Below, in pieces: positions 18,243 through 25,982 of a stretch of DNA of 64,000 bases (its first letter is position 1; every line of letters begins with the position of its first letter). The stretch covers positions 62,001 to 126,000 of the forward strand of contig JADJJI010000005.1 of assembly GCA_016706565.1 (NCBI GenBank), given 5' to 3'. A program made the translations under genes and the position numbers. Source of the stretch: Piscinibacter sp. GTDB taxonomy: Bacteria; Pseudomonadota; Gammaproteobacteria; Burkholderiales; Burkholderiaceae_C. The notes below the pieces were generated by a model. The model was not told the origin of the DNA and did not search any database. It saw nothing but the letters and a program-made list of their open reading frames with translations.

Positions 18243-18276
18243 TTCAGTTCTCTCTGCAGAGGTGGGAGGATTCGGC

Positions 18277-18338
18277 GCCGGGCCGCCCCAAGCCGAATCG
18301 CGCCCCCTTGGGGGCAAGAGCGAAGCGACCGGGGGGCC
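18277..18338. repeat. Dispersed intergenic GGGCCGCCCC...GGGGGGCC repeat, copy 1
   Basis: The block starts GCCGGGCCGCCCCAAG, continues with CGCCCCCTTGGGGGC (a short palindrome) and GAGCGAAGCGACC, and ends GGGGGGCC. Related blocks lie at 21162-21227 and 43908-43977 in the same orientation. It sits between the SDR and FAH genes, inside an operon. It resembles short GC-rich intergenic repeats that are frequent in Comamonadaceae and relatives. Confidence 0.65.
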
Positions 18339-18342
18339 GACA

Positions 18343-19098
18343 TCAATTGGACCAGCCGCCGTCGATGACCTGGGCGGTGCCGGTGGTGAAAGACGATTCG
18401 TCGCTCGCAAGATACACCGCCAGCGCGGCGATTTCTTCCACGCGGCCGAGTCGGCCCATGGGCTGGCGGGAGATGAACGCGGCTTCGACCTGCGCCAGCG
18501 TCTGGCCGCTCGCCTTGGCCTGCGCCGCGATGCGGTCGCGCAGCGAGGGCGACTCCACCGTGCCCGGGCAGATGGCGTTGCAGCGCACGCCCTTCGTGAT
18601 GAAGTCGGCGGCGACCGCCTTGGTCAGGCCGATCACCGCCGCCTTGGTGGTGCCGTAGACGAAGCGGTTCGGCGCACCCTTGATGCTGCCGGCCACCGAG
18701 GCCACGTTGATGATCGAGCCGCTGCCCTTGGCCAGCATGCCCGGCACGAAGGCCTTGATGGTGCGGAATTGCGATCGCACGTTGAGGTCGAAGGCGAAGG
18801 CCCATTCTTCCTCGGTGCAGTCGAGCACCGAGCCGGCATGCACGAAGCCGGCGCCGTTGAAGAGGATGTCGACCGCACCGGCTTCCCTGGCCGCGGCGGT
18901 GATCGCCGCCGGGTCGAGCACGTCGAGCCGGCGCACGCTGAAGCCGGGGCGGCCCTTGAGCTCGGCGAGCAGCGCCTCATTGAGGTCGGTGGCGATCACC
19001 GACGCGCCTTCGCGCACGAAGGCCTCGGCGACGGCGCGGCCGATGCCTTGCCCGGCGGCGGTGACGAAGGCCGTCTTGCCGGCCAGTCGTTGGGTCAT
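18343..19098 (-). CDS. SDR oxidoreductase, probable 2-keto-3-deoxy sugar-acid 4-dehydrogenase
   Basis: The product has 251 residues, a classical short-chain dehydrogenase. The NAD motif is TAAGQGIG (about 14-21), followed by NGAGF, the catalytic Ser in INVASVAGS, Tyr/Lys in [10 protein letters not shown], and PGTVESP. Overall it resembles 2-keto-3-deoxy-L-fuconate dehydrogenases of xanthomonads and Burkholderiales, which oxidise C4 and hand a 2,4-diketo acid to an FAH-type hydrolase encoded beside them. Here that hydrolase is the next gene. An assignment to L-fuconate, L-rhamnonate or pentonate breakdown needs biochemistry. Confidence 0.86.
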   Translation of the reverse strand: MTQRLAGKTAFVTAAGQGIGRAVAEAFVREGASVIATDLNEALLAELKGRPGFSVRRLDVLDPAAITAAAREAGAVDILFNGAGFVHAGSVLDCTEEEWAFAFDLNVRSQFRTIKAFVPGMLAKGSGSIINVASVAGSIKGAPNRFVYGTTKAAVIGLTKAVAADFITKGVRCNAICPGTVESPSLRDRIAAQAKASGQTLAQVEAAFISRQPMGRLGRVEEIAALAVYLASDESSFTTGTAQVIDGGWSN

Positions 19099-19135
19099 GG
19101 TCTTCTCCTGGGTCGAAAGGGAATGCGAGTCGGGT

Positions 19136-20530
19136 TCACAGGCCCATCATGCGCGGCAGCCACATCGAGATCGAGGGCACGTAGGTCAGCACGATCAGGC
19201 TGCCCAGCAGCGGGACGAGCCACGGCAGGATGGCCATCGTGGTGCGTTCGACGCTGAGCTTGGCCACCCGCGCCAGCACGAACAGCACCATGCCCATGGG
19301 CGGGTGCAGCAGGCCGATCATCAGGTTGAGCACCATGATCAGGCCGAAGTGCACCGGGTCGACGCCCAGCTGGCGGGCGATGGGCAGCAGGATGGGCACG
19401 AGGATGGTGATGGCGGCCGTGGGCTCGAGGAAGCAGCCGACGAACAGCATCAGCAGGTTGGCCATCATCAGGAACAGCCACGGCTCCTTGGTCACCGCCA
19501 GCACCCAGGCGGCGATCTGCGCGGTGACGCCGGTGGCGGTGAGCATCCAGCCGAAGATCGACGCGGCGGCGACGATGAACATCACGGTGGCGGTGGTCTC
19601 GACCGTGTCGAGGCAGACCTTGACGAACATCTTCCAGCTCATCGTGCGGTACCAGGCCAGGCCCAGCACCATCGACCACACGCAGGCGGCGATGGCGCCT
19701 TCGGTGGGCGTGAACAGGCCGGTGGTCATGCCGCCGATCAGCAGCACCGGCGTCATGATCGGCAGCACCGCCTGGAAGCCGAAGTGGCGGTCGGCGGCGA
19801 ACAGCACCACCAGCGCCACCGCCACGGTGAACTGCGGCTGCATGCCGGCCTGCACCAGGCCCCACACCGCCAGCGGCCAGCCGACCACCACCGCCAACTC
19901 GATCAGCGCCTTGCCGAAGCGCGAGCCGGAGAACTTGATGTCGCCGCCCCAGCCGTTCTTGTGCGCGAAGTAGGCCACCGTGATCATCATCAGCAGCGCC
20001 ATCAGCACGCCGGGCAGGATGCCGGCGAGGAACAGCGCGCCTACCGACACGTTGGCCATCATCGCGTAGATGACGAAGGGCAGCGAGGGCGGGATGATCG
20101 GGCCGAGCGTGGCCGACGCCGCCGTCACGCCGACGGCGAACTCGGTGGCGTAGCCGTGGTCCTTCATCGCCTTGATCTCGATGGTGCCCAGGCCGGCGGC
20201 GTCGGCGATGGCGGTGCCGCTCATGCCGGCGAAGATCACCGAGCCGACCACGTTGACGTGGCCCAGGCCGCCCTTGAGCCAGCCCACCAGCGCCAGCGCG
20301 AAGTTGTAGATGCGGTTGGTGATGCCGGCGTTGTTCATCAGGTTGCCGGCCAGGATGAAGAAGGGCACCGCCAGCAGCGGGAAGCTGTCGATGCCGCCGA
20401 TCATGCGGTGCACCACCGTCAGCGCCGGCTGGTTGCCCGAGACCAGGATGTAGATCAGCGAGGAACCGGCCATCGCGATGGCCACCGGCAGGCCGCTGGC
20501 CATCAGAAGCAGGAAGATGATCTTCAGCAT
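19136..20530 (-). CDS. dctM: TRAP transporter large permease (DctM)
   Basis: The product has 464 residues and about 12 membrane helices. Typical DctM parts are MIGGIDSFPLLAVPFFILAGN (residues about 43-63), GSVIFAGMSGTAIADAAGLGTIE, and SATLGPIIPPSLPFVIYAM. It is some 30 residues longer than many DctM proteins, from insertions between helices. It forms the channel of a sodium-driven tripartite importer for organic or sugar acids with DctQ and DctP encoded upstream. No clear ribosome binding site precedes the ATG; the leader contains a GC-rich stretch and a 19-base homopolymer. Confidence 0.95.
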   Translation of the reverse strand: MLKIIFLLLMASGLPVAIAMAGSSLIYILVSGNQPALTVVHRMIGGIDSFPLLAVPFFILAGNLMNNAGITNRIYNFALALVGWLKGGLGHVNVVGSVIFAGMSGTAIADAAGLGTIEIKAMKDHGYATEFAVGVTAASATLGPIIPPSLPFVIYAMMANVSVGALFLAGILPGVLMALLMMITVAYFAHKNGWGGDIKFSGSRFGKALIELAVVVGWPLAVWGLVQAGMQPQFTVAVALVVLFAADRHFGFQAVLPIMTPVLLIGGMTTGLFTPTEGAIAACVWSMVLGLAWYRTMSWKMFVKVCLDTVETTATVMFIVAAASIFGWMLTATGVTAQIAAWVLAVTKEPWLFLMMANLLMLFVGCFLEPTAAITILVPILLPIARQLGVDPVHFGLIMVLNLMIGLLHPPMGMVLFVLARVAKLSVERTTMAILPWLVPLLGSLIVLTYVPSISMWLPRMMGL

Positions 20531-20566
20531 GGTGGCTGCGCCCGCAGGGCGCCGGGGCGGCGCGCC

Positions 20567-20585
20567 GGGGGGGGGGGGGGGGGGG
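20567..20585. repeat. 19-nt poly-G (poly-C on the coding strand) tract
   Basis: Nineteen consecutive G bases abut the stop codon of dctQ (TCA at 20586-20588). On the coding strand this is C19 immediately after TGA, 37 nt before the dctM start codon. It lies between two subunits of one transporter. Such tracts slip during replication and are also a common place for sequencing or assembly errors. Confidence 0.9.
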
Positions 20586-21149
20586 TCAGCGGTCTTCCAT
20601 CGTCGTCTCGGGCCGCTCGAGCACGCTGTAGCCGCGCTGCAGGTGCACCTTCATCACCCACGCCGAGCGCAGCGTCATCATCGCCATGCCGAACAGGCAC
20701 ACGCCGTAGACGATGTTCATCGGCAGGTCGATGATCGTCATCTGGTAGCTGCCCATCTTCTGCATCATCTGCGCCGTCAGCACCACCATGGCGGCGAAGA
20801 ACGCGATGCGCAGCACGTCGACCACCATGGACATCGCGCGGCACAGCGGCGCCGGCAGGTAGCGGTACAGCAGGTCGACCTGGATGTGGTTGTTCTTCGC
20901 CACGCCGATCGACGCGCCCACGAACACGGTGCCGATCAGCAGGTAGCGGGCGATCTCCTCGGTCCAGGAGGCCGAGTTGTTGAGCGCGTAGCGGGTGAAG
21001 AACTGGTAGAACACCACCGCGCCGAGCACCCAGAAGATCGCCAGCGACACCCAGCCCTCGATGGTGGTGTGCGACAGGTCGACGGCTTCGTCCGTGGCGT
21101 GGAACTCGCCGTCGTCCCCCATCACCTTGGGCAGGGCATCGAGGTCCAT
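20586..21149 (-). CDS. dctQ: TRAP transporter small permease (DctQ)
   Basis: The product has 187 residues with four membrane helices, as expected. The family signature is SWTEEIARYLLIGTVFVGASIGV followed by NNHIQVDLLYRYLP (given in parts). A 35-residue soluble N-terminus precedes the first helix. The ATG at 21149 has GGGAGG six bases upstream; the longer frame to 21185 runs into an intergenic repeat. It works with DctM in the inner membrane. Confidence 0.93.
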   Translation of the reverse strand: MDLDALPKVMGDDGEFHATDEAVDLSHTTIEGWVSLAIFWVLGAVVFYQFFTRYALNNSASWTEEIARYLLIGTVFVGASIGVAKNNHIQVDLLYRYLPAPLCRAMSMVVDVLRIAFFAAMVVLTAQMMQKMGSYQMTIIDLPMNIVYGVCLFGMAMMTLRSAWVMKVHLQRGYSVLERPETTMEDR

Positions 21150-21161
21150 GTCAGGCCTCCC

Positions 21162-21227
21162 GCCGGGCCGCCCCAAGGGAGGCATGCGCCCCCTCGGGGG
21201 GCCGCGAACGAAGTGAGCGCGGGGGCT
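21162..21227. repeat. Dispersed intergenic GGGCCGCCCC...GGGGGC repeat, copy 2
   Basis: The block has GCCGGGCCGCCCCAAG, then CGCCCCCTCGGGGGGCCGC, GAACGAAGTGAGCGC and GGGGGC, colinear with the copy at 18277-18338. It lies between dctP and dctQ. The inner CCCCCTCGGGGG pair can form a hairpin, so it may act as an attenuator or mRNA-processing site that sets more binding protein than permease; that role is inference. Confidence 0.68.
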
Positions 21228-21232
21228 TCATG

Positions 21233-22204
21233 TCACTTGATCGAGACGATGCGGTCGTAGTCCTTGCGCTCGTAGCCGAGCGATTCGACGGACTTGTTCT
21301 TCAGCACCGCGTCGACGAAGCTCTGGCGGTTGATCTGGTGCACGCCCAGGCCCTTCTTCTTGAACTCGTCGACGAGTTCCGCCTCGCGCTTCTTGATCTG
21401 CGCCGTGGCCCGTGCCGCGGCCTCCTGCGTGACCTCGGTGAACATCTTCTTCTCGGCGTCGGACAGCGTGTTCCACACGTGCGGCGCGATCTGCGTGGTC
21501 AGGCCGTCGACGATGTGGCCGGTCAGCATGATGTGCTTCTGCACCTCGTAGAACTTCTTCGCCTCGATGGTGGTCAGCGGGTTCTCCTGCGCGTCCACCG
21601 TGCCGTTCTGCAGCGCCAGGTAGACCTCGGCGAAGGCGATCGGCGTCGGGTTGGCGCCGCAGGCCTCGGGCGTGGCTCGGTAGGCGGGCACGTCGGGCAC
21701 GCGGATCTTGATGCCCTTCATGCCGGCGCAGTCGGTGAACGGCTTCTGCGCCGTCGTGTGGCGTGCGCCGTAGTAGGTGTAGGCGGTGATCTGGATGCCG
21801 GTCTTGGCGCGGTAGCCCTCGACCATCTCCTTGAACACGTCGCTCTTGCTGTAGGCGATCAGGTGGTCGCCGTCGCGGAAGATGAACGGGTAGTAGGCGA
21901 TCCCCAGCCGCGGGTAGCTGCGTGCGGCGAACGAGGTGCCGCTGATGATCATGTCGACCGTGCCGAGCGTCATGCCCTGGTTGATGTCGGTCTCCTTGCC
22001 CAGCGACGAGGCGGGGAAGACCTGGATGTCGAACTTGCCGTTGCTGCGCTTCTTGATCTCGCCGGCCGCCCACACCGATTCGGTGTGGTACGGCTCGCTG
22101 GTCTCGTAGACGTGCGCCCACTTGAGCTGCTTGGTCTGCGCGAAGGCACCGCCGGCGGCGGCGAGGGTGAGGGTGGCCAGCAGGCCCTTCCAAACGAGTT
22201 TCAT
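21233..22204 (-). CDS. dctP: TRAP transporter substrate-binding protein (DctP)
   Basis: The product has 323 residues with a signal peptide (core LLATLTLAAAGGAFA, cleavage near AFAQT). The mature protein has DctP/TeaA features: LKWAHVYETSEPYHTESVWA, the ligand carboxylate-binding Arg region in GIKIRVPDVPAYRATPEACG, and ANPTPIAFAEVYLALQNGTVDAQENP (parts). The PAYR/FAEVY combination is usual for sugar-acid-type solutes (uronates, hexonates), agreeing with the neighbours. It is periplasmic and delivers solute to DctQM. Confidence 0.93.
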   Translation of the reverse strand: MKLVWKGLLATLTLAAAGGAFAQTKQLKWAHVYETSEPYHTESVWAAGEIKKRSNGKFDIQVFPASSLGKETDINQGMTLGTVDMIISGTSFAARSYPRLGIAYYPFIFRDGDHLIAYSKSDVFKEMVEGYRAKTGIQITAYTYYGARHTTAQKPFTDCAGMKGIKIRVPDVPAYRATPEACGANPTPIAFAEVYLALQNGTVDAQENPLTTIEAKKFYEVQKHIMLTGHIVDGLTTQIAPHVWNTLSDAEKKMFTEVTQEAAARATAQIKKREAELVDEFKKKGLGVHQINRQSFVDAVLKNKSVESLGYERKDYDRIVSIK

Positions 22205-22263
22205 GGTCTGTCTCCTGGGGGGTTGAACGCTCTGGCGGCGTGTGGCGGTTGAATGAAAAAGGC

Positions 22264-23292
22264 TCAGTCGCAGACCAGCTGCACCTTGGTGCTGCGGCTG
22301 CGGTCGGCGGCAAGTGCGAAGGCTTCGGCGGCGCGCGACAGCGGCAGCTGGGCCGACAGCAGCGGCCGCACGTCGACGCGGCGCGTGCGCAGGTACTGCA
22401 CGGCCCAGTCGAAGGCATGCGCGGCGCGGAAGGCGCCGATGTAGTCGAGCTCGCGCGCCATGATGCTGTTGGCCGGGAACTGCACGCCTTCGGCCGGCAG
22501 CGTGCCGACCTGCACGATGCGACCGCCGCGGCGCGTGGCCGCGAGACAGGTGGCCAGTGCAGCCGGGCTGCCGGCGGCCTCGATCGAGATGTCGGCGATG
22601 TCGGCCAGCGACGCAGCGTCAACCTGGTCGCTGCGGATCAGGCGGTCGGCGCCGACCTGTTGAGCGATGGCCAGCGGCCGTTCGGCGATGTCGCAGACCA
22701 TGACCTGCGCAGCGCCCGCCAGCCGCGCCGCGATCACGCACATGCTGCCGATCGTGCCGCCGCCGGTGATCAGCACCGTCTTGCCGGTGAGCACGCCGGC
22801 GCGGTGCACCGCATGCAGGCCGATCGACAGCGGCTCGGCGCAGGCCAGCTCGCCCAGCGAGATGTCTTCGTGCACCGGCGTGAGCTGGGCCTGCCCGAGC
22901 ACGAAGCGCTCGCGGAACAGGCCCTGCGCATGCGGGAACACGCTGGCGCTGCCGAGGAAGAACATGCGCCGGCACAGGTTGAAGCGCCCGCCCAGGCAGT
23001 AGTCGCACTGGCCGCAGGCGTGCGACGGGTTCACCGCCACCTTGTCGCCGGGCTTGACGCGCGTGACCGCTGAACCGACGCGCAGGACGATGCCCGAGGC
23101 CTCGTGCCCCGGGATCAGCGGCTCGCGCAGCACGAAGGCACCGACGCGGCCGTGGCCGAAGTAGTGCAGGTCGGAGCCGCAGATGCCGCCGGCACCCAGG
23201 CGCATCTCGACCTCGTGCTCGCCGAGCGCGGCGTCGGCAACCTCGTCGAGCCGCAGGTCCTTCGCGGCGTGGATCCGGCAGGCGAGTGTCAT
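22264..23292 (-). CDS. Zinc-dependent dehydrogenase, L-idonate/L-gulonate 5-dehydrogenase type
   Basis: The product has 342 residues of the medium-chain zinc dehydrogenase family. Catalytic zinc site: Cys38 in GICGSDLHYFGHG and the GHEASG histidine/glutamate. Structural zinc site: CGQCDYCLGGRFNLC. The Rossmann motif is ITGGGTIGSM. The closest pattern I know is L-idonate 5-dehydrogenase (IdnD) and RspB-type L-gulonate 5-dehydrogenase. L-gulonate oxidation gives D-fructuronate, the substrate of the UxuB-like enzyme at 6816-8228. Its start overlaps the gntR stop (ATGA). Confidence 0.85.
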   Translation of the reverse strand: MTLACRIHAAKDLRLDEVADAALGEHEVEMRLGAGGICGSDLHYFGHGRVGAFVLREPLIPGHEASGIVLRVGSAVTRVKPGDKVAVNPSHACGQCDYCLGGRFNLCRRMFFLGSASVFPHAQGLFRERFVLGQAQLTPVHEDISLGELACAEPLSIGLHAVHRAGVLTGKTVLITGGGTIGSMCVIAARLAGAAQVMVCDIAERPLAIAQQVGADRLIRSDQVDAASLADIADISIEAAGSPAALATCLAATRRGGRIVQVGTLPAEGVQFPANSIMARELDYIGAFRAAHAFDWAVQYLRTRRVDVRPLLSAQLPLSRAAEAFALAADRSRSTKVQLVCD

Positions 23293-24038
23293 CGTGCGGC
23301 CTTTCTCTTGCGGGATGCCGGCTTGGCCGGCGCCTCGGTTTCGGCTTGCCAACCCGCCATGAAGCGGTCGTGTGAATTCGCCAGGTGGCGCGCCATGGCC
23401 TCGCGTGCGCCTTGCGGCGACTGATGGGCGATCGCGTCGACCACGGCGCGGTGCTCTTCGATGGCGTCGGCCCAGCTGTGCGCCGTCTCGAAGTGGCTGC
23501 CGAGCTGCTCGAACAGCGGGTTGTGGCGCTCGTCGAACAGCTCGCTGACCACCCGCAGCAGCACCGAGTTCTCGCAGGCCTCGGCGATTCGCGTGTGGAA
23601 CAGCCGGTCGCCCTCGGTGGGCGTGTGGCTGGCCGCAGCCTCCTGCTGCATCACTTCGATGGCCTCGCGCAGGCCGGCGACCTGCGGCCTGCGCATGTGC
23701 AGCGCGGCGTAGGCGGCCAGCTCGCTCTCGATGAGCTGGCGCGCGCGGATCGTCTCCAGCGGGCTCTCGGCTTCGTGCGTCGGCGCTGCGCTGCGCGTGC
23801 TCGGGTCGGCGGCGCGCACGTAGATGCCCGAGCCCATGCGCACCTCGACGCGGCCTTCCACCTCGAGGGCGATCAGCGCCTCGCGCACCGAGGGGCGCGA
23901 CACGCCGAGCTGCACCGCGAGATCTCGCTCGGGCGGCAGCCGCGCACCGGCCGGAAACTCGCCGCCGTCGATCAGCACGCGCAGCTGGTCGGCGATCTGG
24001 CGGTACAGGCGGCGGGGCTCGATGGTCTGCAGCGGCAT
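23289..24038 (-). CDS. GntR-family (FadR subfamily) transcriptional regulator
   Basis: The product has 249 residues. The N-terminal winged helix (about 8-75) contains LYRQIADQLRVLIDGGEFPAG (part) and the recognition region LAVQLGVSRPSVREALIALEVEGRVEVRMGSGIYV (parts). The C-terminal all-helical FCD ligand-binding domain (about 95-225) has the metal/ligand histidines expected in LFHTRIAEA, EEHRAVVDAI and AMARHLANS. FadR-type regulators of this kind (UxuR, ExuR, LldR) usually repress sugar-acid genes until a metabolite binds. It heads the nine-gene operon, and a palindromic operator lies 26 bp before its ATG, so autoregulation is likely. A lysine/arginine-rich tail (SRKRKAAR) ends the protein. 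Confidence 0.9.
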   Translation of the reverse strand: MPLQTIEPRRLYRQIADQLRVLIDGGEFPAGARLPPERDLAVQLGVSRPSVREALIALEVEGRVEVRMGSGIYVRAADPSTRSAAPTHEAESPLETIRARQLIESELAAYAALHMRRPQVAGLREAIEVMQQEAAASHTPTEGDRLFHTRIAEACENSVLLRVVSELFDERHNPLFEQLGSHFETAHSWADAIEEHRAVVDAIAHQSPQGAREAMARHLANSHDRFMAGWQAETEAPAKPASRKRKAAR

Positions 24039-24061
24039 CGGGGAGGAAAATGCAGGCGGTC

Positions 24062-24079
24062 AAGTGGCCTGACCAATTG
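24062..24079. promoter_or_regulatory. Probable operator of the GntR regulator
   Basis: The bases CAAGTGGCCTGACCAATTG form a near-palindrome (CAA-TGG / CCA-TTG). The 11-bp core 24065-24075 is the exact reverse complement of the core at 9455-9465 upstream of manD. The ACCAATT half matches UxuR/ExuR-type half-sites. It lies in the 182-nt region between gntR and the divergent fadD gene and may affect either. Confidence 0.75.
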
Positions 24080-24220
24080 ATGAAGGATAGGGCCGGCCGC
24101 GCCGCGCCTCAACGCCGGGATTACCCGGGTGGACCGGCATCGAATGCATGTATCGAAAAACCCTAGGAGGGCGCGGATGGGGCTCCGTCAGAATCCCTGT
24201 TGGTCCATGGAGAGCGAGAG

Positions 24221-25894
24221 ATGGAAAAGACCTGGTTGAAGCAGTACCCCGCGGGCGTGCCGGCGAACATCGACGTCGAGCAGTACCCTTCGCTGGTGGC
24301 GCTGCTCGAGGAGAGCCTGAAGCGCTACGCCTCGCTGCCGGCCTACAAGTTCATGGGCAAGGCCATCAGCTTCGCGCAGGTCGACGAGGCCTCGCGCGCG
24401 CTGGCCGCGTACCTGCAGTCGCTGGGCCTGGCCAAGGGCGACCGCGTGGCGATCATGATGCCCAACGTGCCGCAGTATCCGGTGGCGGTGGCCGCCATCC
24501 TGCGCGCCGGCTACGTGGTGGTGAACGTCAACCCGCTGTACACGCCACGCGAGCTCGAGCACCAGCTGAAGGACTCGGGCGCCAAGGTCATGCTGATGGT
24601 CGAGAACTTCGCCACCACCATGCAGCAGGTCATCAACGCGGTGCCGACCAAGAAGGTCATCGTCACCGCGCTGGGCGACATGCTGGGCTTCCCCAAGTCG
24701 CTGATCGTCAACTACGTGGTGCGCAAGGTGAAGAAGATGGTGCCGGCCTTCGACCTGCCGGGCGCCGTGAAATTCAACGACGCGCTCTCGCAGGGCCGCG
24801 GCAAGACCTTCAAGCCCGCGCAGGTGGGCCCGGACGACATCGCGGTGCTGCAGTACACCGGCGGCACCACCGGCGTGAGCAAGGGCGCGGTGCTGCTGCA
24901 TCGCAACCTGGTGGCCAACATCCTGCAGGCCGAGGCCTGGTACCAGCCGGCGCTCAAGAAGATCCCGAAGGGCGAGCAGATCGTCACCGTCTGCGCGCTG
25001 CCGATCTATCACATCTTCGGCTTCAACACGAACATGATGCTGTCCATGCGCATGGGCGGCTGCAACATCCTGATCGCCAACCCGCGCGACCTGCCGGGCG
25101 TGTTCAAGGACCTGGCGCGCGAGAAGTTCCACAGCTTCCCGGCCGTCAACACGCTGTTCAACGCGATGGCCAACCACGCCGACTTCGGCACGGTGGACTG
25201 GAGCAGCCTGGTGATTTCGGTGGGCGGCGGCATGGCGGTGCAAAGCGCCACCGCCAAGCTGTGGCTCGAGAAGACCGGCTGCCCGATCGTCGAGGGCTAC
25301 GGCCTGTCGGAGACCTCGCCCTCGGCGACCTGCAACCCGGTGGACAGCACGGCCTACAGCGGCAACATCGGCTTGCCGATGCCCAACACCGAGCTGACGC
25401 TGCTCGACGACGACGGCCGCGAAGTGCCGCTGGGCACGCCCGGCGAGATCGCGATCAAGGGCCCGCAGGTGATGGCCGGCTACTGGCAGCGCCCCGACGA
25501 GACGGCCAAGGTGATGACGGCCGACGGCTTCTTCCGCACCGGCGACATCGGCGTGGTCGACGAGCGCGGCTACTTCAAGATCGTCGACCGCAAGAAGGAC
25601 ATGATCCTGGTCAGCGGCTTCAACGTCTACCCGAACGAGGTGGAAGACGTGGTCACGCAGATGGACGGCATCCTCGAGTGCGCGGCGATCGGCGTGCCCG
25701 ATGCGAAGGCGGGCGAGGCGGTCAAGCTGGTCATCGTGAAGAAGAACCCGGCCGTCACCGAGGCCGACGTGCGCGCCTACTGCGAGGCGCACCTGACGGG
25801 CTACAAGCGGCCGAAGATCGTCGAGTTCCGCACCGAGCTGCCGAAGACGCCGGTGGGCAAGATCCTGCGCCGGGAACTGCGCGACAAGGCCTGA
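24221..25894 (+). CDS. fadD: Long-chain fatty acid-CoA ligase
   Basis: The product has 557 residues, the FadD size. Adenylate-forming motifs are present: P-loop YTGGTTGVSKGAVL, the GYGLSETSP motif, the YFRTGD-like FFRTGDIGVVDERGYFKIVDRKKDMI (in parts), and the C-terminal catalytic lysine in KTPVGKILRRELR. It activates fatty acids with ATP and CoA at the inner face of the membrane for beta-oxidation or phospholipid use. The start at 24221 follows GGAGAGCGAG; the frame runs further up to 24200. It is divergent from gntR and appears to be a single-gene unit, with a hairpin downstream. Confidence 0.95.
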   Translation: MEKTWLKQYPAGVPANIDVEQYPSLVALLEESLKRYASLPAYKFMGKAISFAQVDEASRALAAYLQSLGLAKGDRVAIMMPNVPQYPVAVAAILRAGYVVVNVNPLYTPRELEHQLKDSGAKVMLMVENFATTMQQVINAVPTKKVIVTALGDMLGFPKSLIVNYVVRKVKKMVPAFDLPGAVKFNDALSQGRGKTFKPAQVGPDDIAVLQYTGGTTGVSKGAVLLHRNLVANILQAEAWYQPALKKIPKGEQIVTVCALPIYHIFGFNTNMMLSMRMGGCNILIANPRDLPGVFKDLAREKFHSFPAVNTLFNAMANHADFGTVDWSSLVISVGGGMAVQSATAKLWLEKTGCPIVEGYGLSETSPSATCNPVDSTAYSGNIGLPMPNTELTLLDDDGREVPLGTPGEIAIKGPQVMAGYWQRPDETAKVMTADGFFRTGDIGVVDERGYFKIVDRKKDMILVSGFNVYPNEVEDVVTQMDGILECAAIGVPDAKAGEAVKLVIVKKNPAVTEADVRAYCEAHLTGYKRPKIVEFRTELPKTPVGKILRRELRDKA

Positions 25895-25922
25895 GCGCGC
25901 AGCGTTCAGGCCTTGCGGCGAA

Positions 25923-25949
25923 GACTCATATGCCGCAGGCATGTGAGTC
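25923..25949. terminator. Hairpin after fadD
   Basis: GACTCATATGCC (25923-25934) pairs with GGCATGTGAGTC (25938-25949) over 12 bp with a single U-G wobble and a GCA loop. It lies 28 nt after the fadD stop and 33 nt before the mtnN start. No T-tract follows, so it may be a Rho-related 3' end or a processing site. Confidence 0.5.
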
Positions 25950-25982
25950 GCAGCCACAAGTTCGACGTGCGACACTGATCGC

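Noticed and set aside
24050-24166. 38-codon open frame on the plus strand between gntR and fadD, with GGAGG upstream
   Set aside because: The spacing from GGAGG to ATG is only 3 nt. It contains the operator, and its Arg/Pro-rich translation matches nothing; coincidence is more likely.
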